In this document: piece after piece, positions 53,886 through 62,031 of the stretch | Layout: each line of letters starts with the position of its first letter | Position numbering within the stretch: position 1 is the first letter of the stretch | NCBI GenBank assembly: GCA_015075365.1 | Contig: JABTUN010000002.1 | Coordinates: forward strand, 1,550,001-1,614,000 | DNA length: 64,000 nucleotides | Direction of reading: 5' to 3' | Source: Verrucomicrobiaceae bacterium | Lineage (GTDB): Bacteria > Verrucomicrobiota > Verrucomicrobiia > Verrucomicrobiales > Verrucomicrobiaceae | Notes under the pieces: generated by a model | What the model was told of the DNA's origin: nothing | The model's database searches: none | Seen by the model: only the letters and a program-made list of their open reading frames with translations | Translations under genes and position numbers: made by a program

Positions 53886-54134
53886 TCAAGCGGCTGCCGT
53901 CTGGGCGTGCTTGATGATGCTGGTCACGGTCTCGGAAGGCTTGGCACCCTGGGCGATCCACGCCTGCACACGGTCCAGGTTCACGCTGGCACCCTTGATG
54001 CCTTTTTGCGGATCATAGGATCCCAGGATCTCCAGGAAACGGCCCTCACGGCGGACACGCTTGTCGGTGGCGACAATGCGGAAGATGGGGCGACCTTTGG
54101 CGCCCTCTTGACGGAGACGAATGACTACAGCCAT
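53886..54134 (-). CDS. rpsP: Ribosomal protein bS16
   Basis: 82 residues from MAVVIRLRQEGAKG, the typical start of bS16, with FRIVATDKRVRREGRFLEILGSYDP following. It is a 30S assembly protein. khpA follows after 97 bp; the rimM and trmD genes usually next in this operon are missing here. In-frame codons upstream to 54224 do not match the family and are excluded. Confidence 0.95.
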   Translation of the reverse strand: MAVVIRLRQEGAKGRPIFRIVATDKRVRREGRFLEILGSYDPQKGIKGASVNLDRVQAWIAQGAKPSETVTSIIKHAQTAAA

Positions 54135-54263
54135 GATGAGAAAAACAGGGGGGATGGGATTAGCGGGGGCGGAAAGTGGAGACTTCGCGCTGGAAAGCAA
54201 CCTCTTTTTCAACACCTTTGCCACCGCGGACCCGAGGAGCGGCAGTTTCCGTCCACCGGGCGT

Positions 54264-54320
54264 TCGTCGTTCGGGCTTCAGCCCGTGATCAGGCCGGGCG
54301 GGCTAAAGCCCGAACGACGA
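54264..54320. repeat. REP-like inverted element
   Basis: Perfect 15-bp arms TCGTCGTTCGGGCTT (54264-54278) and AAGCCCGAACGACGA (54306-54320) each include a nested small hairpin (CGGGCT-TC-AGCCCG and CGGGCT-AA-AGCCCG). It lies between rpsP and the collagen-like remnant. Confidence 0.85.
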
Positions 54321-54332
54321 GCACAAGTCCGC

Positions 54333-54789
54333 TCACCGCCGCAGCGCCAGCACCAGCTCGTTCATCTTCTGCCGCAGAGTCTCCGAATCCGGATCGGCGA
54401 AGGGCGCGTCCAGCGTGCCCACCGCGTTCGTGTTCGCGCTTGTCTGCGCCAGCGTGGTTTCCAGACCATTGTTCAGATCTGCCAGGCTCACCTCCCCCGG
54501 CGGGCCCGTCGCGCCCTCGGCCCCAGGTTCGCCGCGCGGGATGGAGAAGGTGAAATGCACCTGCGTGCCATCAAAGGACACGTCCACCGCCGCGTTCTGG
54601 CCGGGATCAAGCGTCGTCACTCCATCGACGACCGCCTGCGCAAAGGGCGGCCCCTGCGGACCCACCGGCCCCGGGCCGCCATCCTGTCCCGCACCTCCCT
54701 GCGCCCCTTGCGGGATGCCAAAGAGGAAATGCAGCGTGTTGCCGGCCACGCTCAGGCTCACCGTCGCCGGATCACCCGGATTGAGCGTC
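54333..54789 (-). pseudogene. Collagen-like protein, C-terminal remnant cut by an insertion sequence
   Basis: The frame covers about 152 residues and stops at 54333. Its upstream end at about 54790 is insertion-sequence DNA. It contains ALQTLNPGDPATVSL, a duplicated LHFLFGIPQGA / VHFTFSIPRGE strand pair with GPVGPQGPP and GATGPPGEV collagen triplets, and ends NELVLALRR. I know this architecture from modular surface or tail-fibre-like proteins of Verrucomicrobia and Bacteroidetes. The matching N-terminus probably survives at 56348-56524, beyond the insertion. Confidence 0.75.
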
Positions 54790-54829
54790 TGTAGTGCTCC
54801 CCTCAAAGTTGGACAAGAGCCAGTGTTGT

Positions 54830-55640
54830 TCAGGCGGCTTGTTGATGGGGTGGGTTGCATAGGGTGAGGTAGGTTTGGCGTGGGGTGTTGTAGTTGAGGG
54901 CGGAGTGGGTGCGCTGGGTGTTGTAGTGTTCGATGTATCTGGCGACCGTCGCGCGTGCGGCGGTGAGGTTGTCAAAGCGGTGCTGCCAGGCGCATTCCTC
55001 TTTGAAGGTGCGGATGAAGCGCTCGCACAGGCCGTTTTGCTCGGGCGTGTAGGGGCGATGTATTCCTGCGTGAGGCCGTAGTCACGCACGAGGGCGCGGT
55101 AGGCTCGTGAGCCGAAGACAAGGCCGTTATCGTGGCGCAAGGTGAGTCCTGATGGAGCGCCTCGAGTGGTGCCGAAGCGGTGCAGCAGGGCCTCTTCCAG
55201 CGCACGCTCGGCGGTCTTGGCTCGGGCGGTGTGCGCCAGATCCCAGCCGAGGACTTCACGCGAGCAGCAGTCGACGACCGGCACGAAGGCGCACCAGCCG
55301 TCGCGCCCGCAGTCCACGGTGGCGATGTCGGTGGCCCAACGCTGGTTGGGGCTGCGGCGATGGATTTGAGGTGCTGCACACGCGGACGGCGGCCGATGCG
55401 GCGCTGCCTGCATGTCCAGCGGTGCAGGCGCATGATGCGGTGGACCTTCTTGCGGTTGACGATCATGCCCTGGCCTTTGGTGAGACGGGCATGAGTCATG
55501 CGCACGCCATAGGTGGGATGAGCCTCGATCACCGCACGGATGGCCTCGACGCACGCGGGATCGCACCGCAGTTCGAGGTGGCGTCCATGCGGCTGGTAAT
55601 AGGTGGTGGGCGTGCCACGCCGAGGGAGACGGCACAGCAG
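54830..55640 (-). pseudogene. IS3-family integrase (orfB), frameshifted
   Basis: Three consecutive frames give one integrase when joined. The first part carries AIRAVIEAHPTYGVRMTHARL, a shift near 55360 leads to PNQRWATDIATVDCG (first Asp) and LRHDNGLVF (second Asp), and a shift near 55058 leads to YTPEQNGLCERF (catalytic Glu), ending NPPHQQAA at 54830. All DDE residues survive, yet no frame encodes the whole enzyme. A further shift probably lies near 55590. Assembly error is the alternative to decay. Confidence 0.8.
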
Positions 55641-55643
55641 CGC

Positions 55644-56051
55644 TCACAGGCACCGGCGGGGATCCCGATTGGAGAAGTTGGTTTGCATGGCTACCACGGG
55701 ATCCCTTCCGGCAAGTCCTTGCCCAAGTAGCGATGAGCTTTTTAAAACGTCCACATGCAGGGTGAGCTCGCCGACCTTGGCCAGCAGGGTCTTCTCGCGA
55801 GCCTCGAACTGCTGGGCGAGGTCGCGCGGATGACTGCGCAGGGCCTCGGTGCCCTGGGTGATGAAGTCCTCCTTCCACTGCTCGACCTCGGCGAGAGTCA
55901 GCGCGTGCTGGCGAGCAGCCTCCGCGGCGGTGGTCTTGCAGCGGAGGATGTCGATGACGAGGGCGGCCTTGCGCTTCGCGGTCCAGCGTTGCGGACTGTC
56001 GGCATCGGTTTCGATCTCGACGGCGGGAGGTGTGATGGCGGCTTTAGGCAC
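55644..56051 (-). CDS. IS3-family orfA transposase subunit
   Basis: 135 residues as an open frame. It has an HTH of the type WTAKRKAALVIDILRCKTTAAEAARQHALTLAEVEQW, then a helical segment rich in Leu/Glu. The C-terminus (after VDVLKSSS) looks out of frame: another frame past an A-run at about 55745 gives AHRYLGKDLPEGIPW. That is either a frameshift mutation or the recoding site many IS3 elements use to join orfA and orfB. Confidence 0.7.
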   Translation of the reverse strand: MPKAAITPPAVEIETDADSPQRWTAKRKAALVIDILRCKTTAAEAARQHALTLAEVEQWKEDFITQGTEALRSHPRDLAQQFEAREKTLLAKVGELTLHVDVLKSSSLLGQGLAGRDPVVAMQTNFSNRDPRRCL

Positions 56052-56144
56052 TCATGGCAGAAGGCTCCGGGTTGAGGGTGAACAGCGACAAGTGGGAGGG
56101 CGGCGACCGCGCAGAAGCTCTGTTACGGCTACGCTGCGGCCTCG

Positions 56145-56399
56145 TCTCGCTACGCTCGACGGGACCTGCGCTGCGCCTTCACAGAGCTTCTGCGCGGGGT
56201 GGATGTATGCCTGATCTTGGATCAGTTCGGAGGCTTATCACCTGTCCAATCAAGAGGGGACGGAGCAACGTCTCGCTACGCTCGACGAGACCTGCGCTGC
56301 GCCTTCACAGAGCTTCTGCGCGGGGTGGATGTATGCCTGATCTTGGATCAGTTCGGAGAGCTTATCACCTGTCCAATCCAAGAGGGGGACGGAGCAACT
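56145..56399. repeat. Tandem duplication of about 126 bp
   Basis: 56145-56270 recurs as 56271-56399 with a few substitutions and three single-base insertions. Just upstream, CGCGCAGAAGCTCTGT (56108-56123) is inverted at 56181-56196 inside unit 1 and again in unit 2. It sits inside the 5' part of the disrupted collagen-like gene. Confidence 0.9.
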
Positions 56400-56524
56400 C
56401 CGTTGTCCTCCTCCGCCTGGGTCAGCGATAAATCGGTCGCGTAACCAGGCAGTTTCGTGGCGAAATTCGTGTGCCACTCCGCACGCTCGCCCATCTGGCG
56501 AGGATAGTAGGGTTGTCTGTGCAT
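56348..56524 (-). pseudogene. N-terminal remnant of a modular surface-type protein
   Basis: ATG 56524 has a good ribosome-binding site (GAGG 8 bases before). The 58-residue frame begins MHRQPYYPRQMGERAEWHT, continues NFATKLPGYATDLSLT, and then degenerates into the tandem duplication and stops. From memory, the PYYP...W...NFATKLP start is the N-terminal module of long proteins whose C-termini look like 54333-54789. The likely history is one gene split by the insertion sequence and rearrangement. Confidence 0.6.
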
Positions 56525-56595
56525 TTTCTTGTTCCTCGGCTTGTGCTTCTCAGGGGGCAGGTCACAGATGGTTTCCCGACATTCATCATGCGGTT

Positions 56596-57129
56596 CTACG
56601 CACCGAGTGTGCGATCTATTGGAAATTCGAACCCAAGGTGTCTGCTAGACAAAAGCGAGCGAGTTTGACTCGAAGAGCAAGCTATGAACGAAGTCCACTT
56701 TGTCATAATATTGCACAATTTAGCGATCAAGTTTGATCCATTGAGTCCCCAGTCATCTTTACCAATCGCAAAGATGCCTCTGAACATATTGCGAGCTTCA
56801 AATTGCGCTGCCGTTTCGGGGATCATCGTCTCCCAATAAGCACTTGTGATCAGAATGGGCACATGATCTAATTCTGGAATGTTCGAACGTATTTCTTCTG
56901 CGACCACAGTGCCCGGAATGTAACGATCTGACGGAAGGCCTTTTGAGTGCTGAAGATCAATATCCAAAATAATAACATCACAATCCACGTTGCGAATTTG
57001 ATCGTCGAATATGATTTTTGTATCGTAGTTATAGACTTCAAAGTAGGATGTGCCATCTTGAAGCATGGTTTTCAGAGTGTGCCTGTCGTGCCTGTTGTCT
57101 TCGAGAAAAACGACTTTTAATTTTTTCAT
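56596..57129 (-). CDS. Receiver-domain (response regulator) protein without output domain
   Basis: 177 residues. A receiver domain (about 1-150) shows the acidic EDN near residue 10, the acceptor Asp in DVIILDIDL, the Ser/Thr in ILITSAYW and a Lys in AIGKDDWG. There is no DNA-binding or enzymatic domain, so it may act by protein contact. The last 30 residues look like chance sequence after the natural end. It starts 24 bp after the histidine kinase and is clearly AT-richer than the surrounding genes. Confidence 0.78.
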   Translation of the reverse strand: MKKLKVVFLEDNRHDRHTLKTMLQDGTSYFEVYNYDTKIIFDDQIRNVDCDVIILDIDLQHSKGLPSDRYIPGTVVAEEIRSNIPELDHVPILITSAYWETMIPETAAQFEARNMFRGIFAIGKDDWGLNGSNLIAKLCNIMTKWTSFIACSSSQTRSLLSSRHLGFEFPIDRTLGA

Positions 57130-57153
57130 ATTTTTGTGTTTGGTGAAGAGGTG

Positions 57154-60012
57154 TTAAAGTTTGGGGAGCGCTATTGTGGTTACAGCACCCTGATTGTTTT
57201 GACCGTTGCTAAATACAACATCGCCATTGTGTAACGCAATTATCGCCTCTGTGATGGTTAATCCTAAACCTAAATTATCCCCGAGTTGCCCAACTCGCGA
57301 ACTTTCTTCAAACATTCGAGCGCTTACGATGTCGCTCTGATAACCTTTCCCATTGTCTTGGATTTTAATCCCCCACCGATAGACATGTGGGATATCAAAC
57401 ACTGCAATGGAAACCTCTGCAATGTTCTCTGTGTCTGGGTTGGTAGCGCTATGCTGTATCGAGTTCTCGATCAGTTTGCCAATCGCCATTTGTAGAAGCT
57501 TTCGATTCCCTTGGATGTCGGCACGCCCCTCCGAGGTCTTGTCGGATATATGGATTCGTAACTGCTTGGGATAAGAGCTGACCTGCCCCCTTCTCAGCAC
57601 GGTGAGAAAATCGAATAATTCAATTGGATGAAATTCACGGCTTTTGATGATGCCTGGAAGGTCCGTACGTAGGGAATAAGCAGCATGAATTGAATCCTTG
57701 ATGGCAGCCAGACTGTTTGACGCATCTTGGGAGAATTGGACCGCAGCAGCTAACGACGCTGAGTTTGAAAACTCGCGAATCGATCTAAGCGGAGCTGATA
57801 TGTCGTGCGTGAACAAGCAATTTGACAAGACCGCTTGGTGAAGCTTGGAAACTGTTCGTTTTAATTCAGTTCGATCCGTGCACACGCCCAAAATTTGCCT
57901 CACCTTCCCATCTTCGATGATAGGAAACTTTATCATTTCACGATAAGTGATTGGTTGTTTGCCGCCGTCCGACGGAAGCCGGGGTTCGCGTATCATCAAC
58001 ATAACCCCTGATGTAGGCTTCAAAGTCGTGAGAACTTCCTCGTCCATTTTTTGCAATACGGATCTGTGGGACTGAAGTGGGGAGTATTCCCATTCATGCC
58101 TTTTGTCGCTCTCAATTTTGTTTTCATCAGTGGAGCACCAATCCATAAAAGCCGTGTTCGCAATGATCACGCCTTTTCCGGGCACCTTCAGGAACATTGA
58201 TTCGGGAACTGTATTCATCGTCTGCTTGAGCAGGCGAGAAATTTTTCTGGACTGGTCGATGTCAATCGAAACCCCCAAGACGCAAAGTTCACGAGTAATC
58301 GGGTTTAGAATCGGCTTCTTTATCGTTTTGTAGTACCTCGTGATGCCGGTGCTCTTAGACGTGACCGCTTCTTCTTCAATGACAACCTGTTTTTGCCCGT
58401 GAAGTAATATTCTCTCATCATGCTCTCGAAAGCGGTCCAATTCTTCTTGAGTAGAACAATAGTCACTATCTAGCGTGTCACGCATTGCCTCAGGGCTGCT
58501 CGCACGATAATGCTCAGCCAAGGCTTGGTTTGCGTATACAAATTTTCGGTTGCGGTCTTTGACAAACATCAACACGGGTGTCAGCGCAGACATTGATCTC
58601 AAGAATTCAAGTTCAGCTTGATCAATCGCGGCCAAATTAGTTTCACGACTGGATATGATGAAAAGAAACTGGTCGTGGTCTGCGCTCAGAGCCCTGATTA
58701 TTGGCTTGAATTTCTTGACGCCGTGCACCGTACGAACAAACAATTCCCCGTAGATGGCATGTGGAGATTTGGCGTTTGTGGCGCATGCAAAGAGTTGGTC
58801 CCAGTTTTGTCGATACTCTTGAGGGATGATCTCTAACACGCTTCGTCCTGTGAGATCCTGCTGAACGCTCATTTGAATGGGGGCAAGAATGTTTTTGGCC
58901 GCTTGGTTAATGAACCTTATGATGCCGCTTTCGAGAAGCAAAATCGGATCATCAAGAACATTGAGTGCCGCATTTGCCAGATGGAGCCTTTGTTCGAAAA
59001 CTTGAGTTCTTTTCTGGGTCTGTCTATCAACCTCGGTCACCAACTCCGCCAATTGAACATCGGACTGGCTTTTAAACCAAAAAATTCCCTTCAAACCAAT
59101 CACTTGGCTGGGCACCGAGTGATGAAAAATCGGGATCTTAATGACGTGTACCAAAGCCTCCTTGCCGTTCCTGCATTGAAACTCATCGTGACTTATCGCC
59201 TTTTTTTCCTCAAACACTCGGCTGTCATCATTTTCATATTTTAGCGCCATCGGCGGCGGATGTATGTCTTGAGCAGATTTGCCGATCAATTCGCTTTTCG
59301 TTTTGGAGTAAAGCTGGCAATAGCGATCATTGCAGTTGGTGATTCGCTTTTGCTTGTCGATATCGTAAACGTACAACGGCAATTCGTCCAAGGCACTCCA
59401 CAATGTGGCGTTTTCTTTTCGGATCTCCAAGCTCTGCAAGATTATCGAGACTTGGTTTGCGACCAATTTTGCTATCAACAAATCGGCTTCTGCAAAATAG
59501 CCATGTTCATCTGTTGCACCGGACTGGTCGACAATGTTTTCTACTTTGATCAGTCCGAGAAGTTCATTGCTTTGGTTCAGCATCGGCACAACAAGCATGG
59601 TGACACACTTGCCGCTTTTCAAATGTTGGGGAATTCCGCCGCTCCTCTGGGCGTGGTAATTTAGCTGACTACCGCTCAGTATGACCGGCTGTTTCATGAA
59701 TGCGAGATAACCTGTAAGCCCCCCAGGGCCACCGGCACTACCATCATGAACAGCGAGCATCAGTTTCTTGTTGGCCGTGGTTGTAGATTGAGCAAACAAT
59801 GTAGAATCGGCTACCATCGATAGAAGTGTGCGATTGTCATTTTCCACGGAAAATATGGCAAAGCTTTCAGCCGACATCGCTTTACGCCCGTCTTCGGCGA
59901 GTTTGGAAAGCGTCTGGTCCAATCGCTCTACTGTTAAGAAATGCTTGGCGACATAATCGCTCGCATCGCAAAAGCGGCCAAGCCGAGACAAAAGCATCTG
60001 TTGATTAAGCAT
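57154..60012 (-). CDS. Soluble GAF/multi-PAS histidine kinase
   Basis: 952 residues with no membrane helix. A GAF domain (about 30-200) precedes several PAS domains (about 205-320, 350-460, 475-595 and 605-720). The dimerisation/phospho-acceptor site is H736 in FTHDISAPLRS. The ATPase domain (about 830-952) has N box LIENSIQHS, G1 DNGKGY and G2 LGLGLT. It is a cytoplasmic sensor of small molecules or redox state, paired with the receiver protein downstream. Its base composition is much lower in G+C than the flanks, indicating transfer from another lineage. Confidence 0.9.
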   Translation of the reverse strand: MLNQQMLLSRLGRFCDASDYVAKHFLTVERLDQTLSKLAEDGRKAMSAESFAIFSVENDNRTLLSMVADSTLFAQSTTTANKKLMLAVHDGSAGGPGGLTGYLAFMKQPVILSGSQLNYHAQRSGGIPQHLKSGKCVTMLVVPMLNQSNELLGLIKVENIVDQSGATDEHGYFAEADLLIAKLVANQVSIILQSLEIRKENATLWSALDELPLYVYDIDKQKRITNCNDRYCQLYSKTKSELIGKSAQDIHPPPMALKYENDDSRVFEEKKAISHDEFQCRNGKEALVHVIKIPIFHHSVPSQVIGLKGIFWFKSQSDVQLAELVTEVDRQTQKRTQVFEQRLHLANAALNVLDDPILLLESGIIRFINQAAKNILAPIQMSVQQDLTGRSVLEIIPQEYRQNWDQLFACATNAKSPHAIYGELFVRTVHGVKKFKPIIRALSADHDQFLFIISSRETNLAAIDQAELEFLRSMSALTPVLMFVKDRNRKFVYANQALAEHYRASSPEAMRDTLDSDYCSTQEELDRFREHDERILLHGQKQVVIEEEAVTSKSTGITRYYKTIKKPILNPITRELCVLGVSIDIDQSRKISRLLKQTMNTVPESMFLKVPGKGVIIANTAFMDWCSTDENKIESDKRHEWEYSPLQSHRSVLQKMDEEVLTTLKPTSGVMLMIREPRLPSDGGKQPITYREMIKFPIIEDGKVRQILGVCTDRTELKRTVSKLHQAVLSNCLFTHDISAPLRSIREFSNSASLAAAVQFSQDASNSLAAIKDSIHAAYSLRTDLPGIIKSREFHPIELFDFLTVLRRGQVSSYPKQLRIHISDKTSEGRADIQGNRKLLQMAIGKLIENSIQHSATNPDTENIAEVSIAVFDIPHVYRWGIKIQDNGKGYQSDIVSARMFEESSRVGQLGDNLGLGLTITEAIIALHNGDVVFSNGQNNQGAVTTIALPKL

Positions 60013-60387
60013 GATTACGCTTAGTCGAATAGTGGCAAAATACTAGCTGAATTTTATCATGACCAGGTGAGACAGGCGACGGCGAAGCCAGGTCGCCTCA
60101 AGAGCTATCGGCTGCGGGGAGACGGGGGAATGTTCAACATCGAACGTTGCACTTGGAACGTTGAGGGTCGGGCCTCGAGGACGAGTTCGAGCAGGAGGAC
60201 GAATCACCGGCCACTGACTCCGGAGGCTCTGCTGCCCAGGCTTCGAGGCAGGGGGAACGGGGGGGTGCAACGTTCAACATCGAACGTTCAACTCAGAACG
60301 TTGAAGGTCGGGCCTCTGACCTCTGACCACTGACTTCGAGGCTCTGCGGTGGACGGCGGGCGGTTCGCGGTGAACGGTGCGGCTGCC
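60013..60387. other. Gene-free gap with a duplicated 44-bp motif
   Basis: There is no gene in this 375-bp gap between the low-GC kinase and the DUF6807 gene. A motif starting TTCAACATCGAACGTT occurs at 60133-60176 and 60273-60316, 140 bp apart and nearly identical. The motif contains the inverted pair CGAACGTT/AACGTTG and is followed both times by GGTCGGGCCTC. Confidence 0.75.
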
Positions 60388-61359
60388 ATGATTCGAGCCT
60401 TGTTCTTCCTCTCCTGCGGACTGGCGTCCGCCAGCGGCCAGCTCCCGTCCGCCAAACCGGTGACGCGGGTGCAGGCCGTGCCCATGCCGCACCACATCAC
60501 CTCCTTCCAGCTCGACGGGCGGGAGCTGACGGCGATGCATCACAATCCGCAGGACATGCGGCCCTTCTGGCATCCCGTCCGCGCCACGCGGGACACCAGC
60601 CTGACGCGCATGGGACATCCGCACGACCCGCTCGGCCATTCCCATCACAACAGCGTGTGGGTCACGCACAACATGGTGAACGATCTCGACTTCTGGGGAG
60701 ACCGCGCGAAGAAGCAGGGACGGATCGTCAATGTCGAGGTCTCGCCGGAAGGCTACGAGGACACGGACGAGGCCGCCTCCATGCGCATGGTCAACCACTG
60801 GATCAGCGAGGCGGACAAGTCCATCCAGATCATCGAGGTGCGGCGCACGGAGATCCGGCCGCTGGACGGCGCGAGGAGCTGGTTCATGATCGTGGATCTG
60901 GAGCTGGCGGCCCCGAAAGGCCGCACCACGACGTTCGGCGCCACCGGATTCGGCCTCATCGCCGTGCGCATGGCCAGAAGCATCGGCGTGCATGACGGTG
61001 GCGGGCGTATCCTGAACTCCGAGGGCCAGGTCAACGAGCCACAGGTCTTCCGCAAGCCCGCGCGCTGGTGTGACTACAGCGGACGCATCAGCAATGACGC
61101 GGACGGGTTTGCGGGCATCACCCTCATGAACCACCCCATGAATCCGCACCATCCCACCGCCTTTCATGTGCGGGACGACGGCTGGATGGGATGCTGCCTC
61201 AGCCTCGACACGCCGTTGGAGGTGACGGACGTGAAAAAACTACGCCTGCGCTACGCGCTGTGGGTGCATGACGGCGTGGCCACCCAGGCGGAGAGCGAAG
61301 CACGGTGGGTCCAGTTCACCCAACTGCCCGTGGCGGACCTCCATCCCCGGAAAAAGTGA
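60388..61359 (+). CDS. Secreted DUF6807 (PmoA-like) protein
   Basis: 323 residues from MIRALF, with a signal peptide (about 1-18). The conserved His-rich segments RMGHPHDPLGHSHHNSVWV and MNHPMNPHHPTAFHVRDDGW are typical of this family, which is sometimes annotated PmoA-like but is unrelated to membrane methane monooxygenase. It is very common in Planctomycetes and Verrucomicrobia near sugar-metabolism genes. The fold is probably a beta-sandwich and the histidines may bind metal; the function is unknown. Confidence 0.85.
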   Translation: MIRALFFLSCGLASASGQLPSAKPVTRVQAVPMPHHITSFQLDGRELTAMHHNPQDMRPFWHPVRATRDTSLTRMGHPHDPLGHSHHNSVWVTHNMVNDLDFWGDRAKKQGRIVNVEVSPEGYEDTDEAASMRMVNHWISEADKSIQIIEVRRTEIRPLDGARSWFMIVDLELAAPKGRTTTFGATGFGLIAVRMARSIGVHDGGGRILNSEGQVNEPQVFRKPARWCDYSGRISNDADGFAGITLMNHPMNPHHPTAFHVRDDGWMGCCLSLDTPLEVTDVKKLRLRYALWVHDGVATQAESEARWVQFTQLPVADLHPRKK

Positions 61360-61401
61360 TCCGCCCGGCCTGCGGTCCCCATCATCTCTCCCGCGCCAGG
61401 C

Positions 61402-62031
61402 TCATGCATTGGCAGGCCCGGCTGGCCGGGTGAAGGAGCGTCCCCACCGGCCGATCTGGACACGCCCCATGAGGGCAAAGGGCTGGAAGCCCGCCTTGGC
61501 ATGCGCGCGCAGCGCCGCGGTGTTCTCCGGCCAGGTGGCGCGGATGGCGCGTGTGATGCCCTCCTCACGCAGACGGCGCAGCAGCTCCACGCTCATCGCC
61601 GGCGCGATGCCGTGGCCGCGAAAGGCGGGCTCCGTGTAAGCGCCGCACAGATAGGCCTCGTGCGCTGCCAGCGGCAAATCCTGGGCCAGGTAGTCGATTC
61701 GCGCGGCCTTTCCCATGCAGGCCCACATGACGGAGACCAGACGACCGTCCACCCGCGCGGTGAGGCAGCGGTTCCCCGCCCCCTGACGTCGTGTCAGCGG
61801 CCAGTCCCTGGCCGTGGTCAGGAGCGCCTCGTAGTCCGCCTCATCCTCCGGCCGCAGCCAGTCCATGTGGACGGGGATTTTCGCCCGCGTCTCCGGCAAA
61901 GGCTCGTGAAGGGAGCGGCTGAGCAGGTAAAGACGTTTATAGCCGCATGCGCCCATGCAGCGCGCCCAGCAACTGCGCAGGCCTTCACGGCGGAACACAT
62001 CCCAGAAGCGTTGGATCAACGAGGTGCTCAT
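61402..62031 (-). CDS. GNAT-family acetyltransferase
   Basis: 209 residues. A basic, Cys-containing N-terminal region (about 1-45) precedes a GNAT fold. The acetyl-CoA loop is recognisable at FRGHGIAPAMS (Q/RxxGxG/A type), with TRAIRATWPENTAALRAHAKAGF as the following strand and helix. The acceptor is unknown. The ATG overlaps by 4 bp the stop of the upstream BKACE-type gene, so the two are coupled. Confidence 0.82.
   Translation of the reverse strand: MSTSLIQRFWDVFRREGLRSCWARCMGACGYKRLYLLSRSLHEPLPETRAKIPVHMDWLRPEDEADYEALLTTARDWPLTRRQGAGNRCLTARVDGRLVSVMWACMGKAARIDYLAQDLPLAAHEAYLCGAYTEPAFRGHGIAPAMSVELLRRLREEGITRAIRATWPENTAALRAHAKAGFQPFALMGRVQIGRWGRSFTRPAGPANA

Larger units (their letters stand above)
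54790..56051 (-). mobile_element. Decayed IS3-family insertion sequence
   Basis: It holds an orfA-type HTH protein and an orfB-type DDE integrase on the minus strand. The left end is placed at 54790, where collagen-like coding stops and a TGTAGTGCTCCCC sequence begins. I could not find a convincing matching inverted end on the right, so the upstream limit is only that of orfA. The integrase is split over several frames. Confidence 0.75.

Noticed and set aside
55738..55750. Programmed frameshift site as sole cause of the split integrase
   Set aside because: The A-run could be a recoding site for orfA/orfB, but at least two further frame breaks near 55360 and 55058 are not explained by it.
56621..56640. 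tRNA 3' end serving as an attachment site (a GGGTTCGAATTTCC sequence on the minus strand)
   Set aside because: No acceptor, D or anticodon arm can be built around it, and no integrase gene is present.
60388..61359. Particulate methane monooxygenase subunit PmoA
   Set aside because: The protein is soluble and secreted with His-rich DUF6807 motifs and no membrane helices; the PmoA label in this family is only a name.
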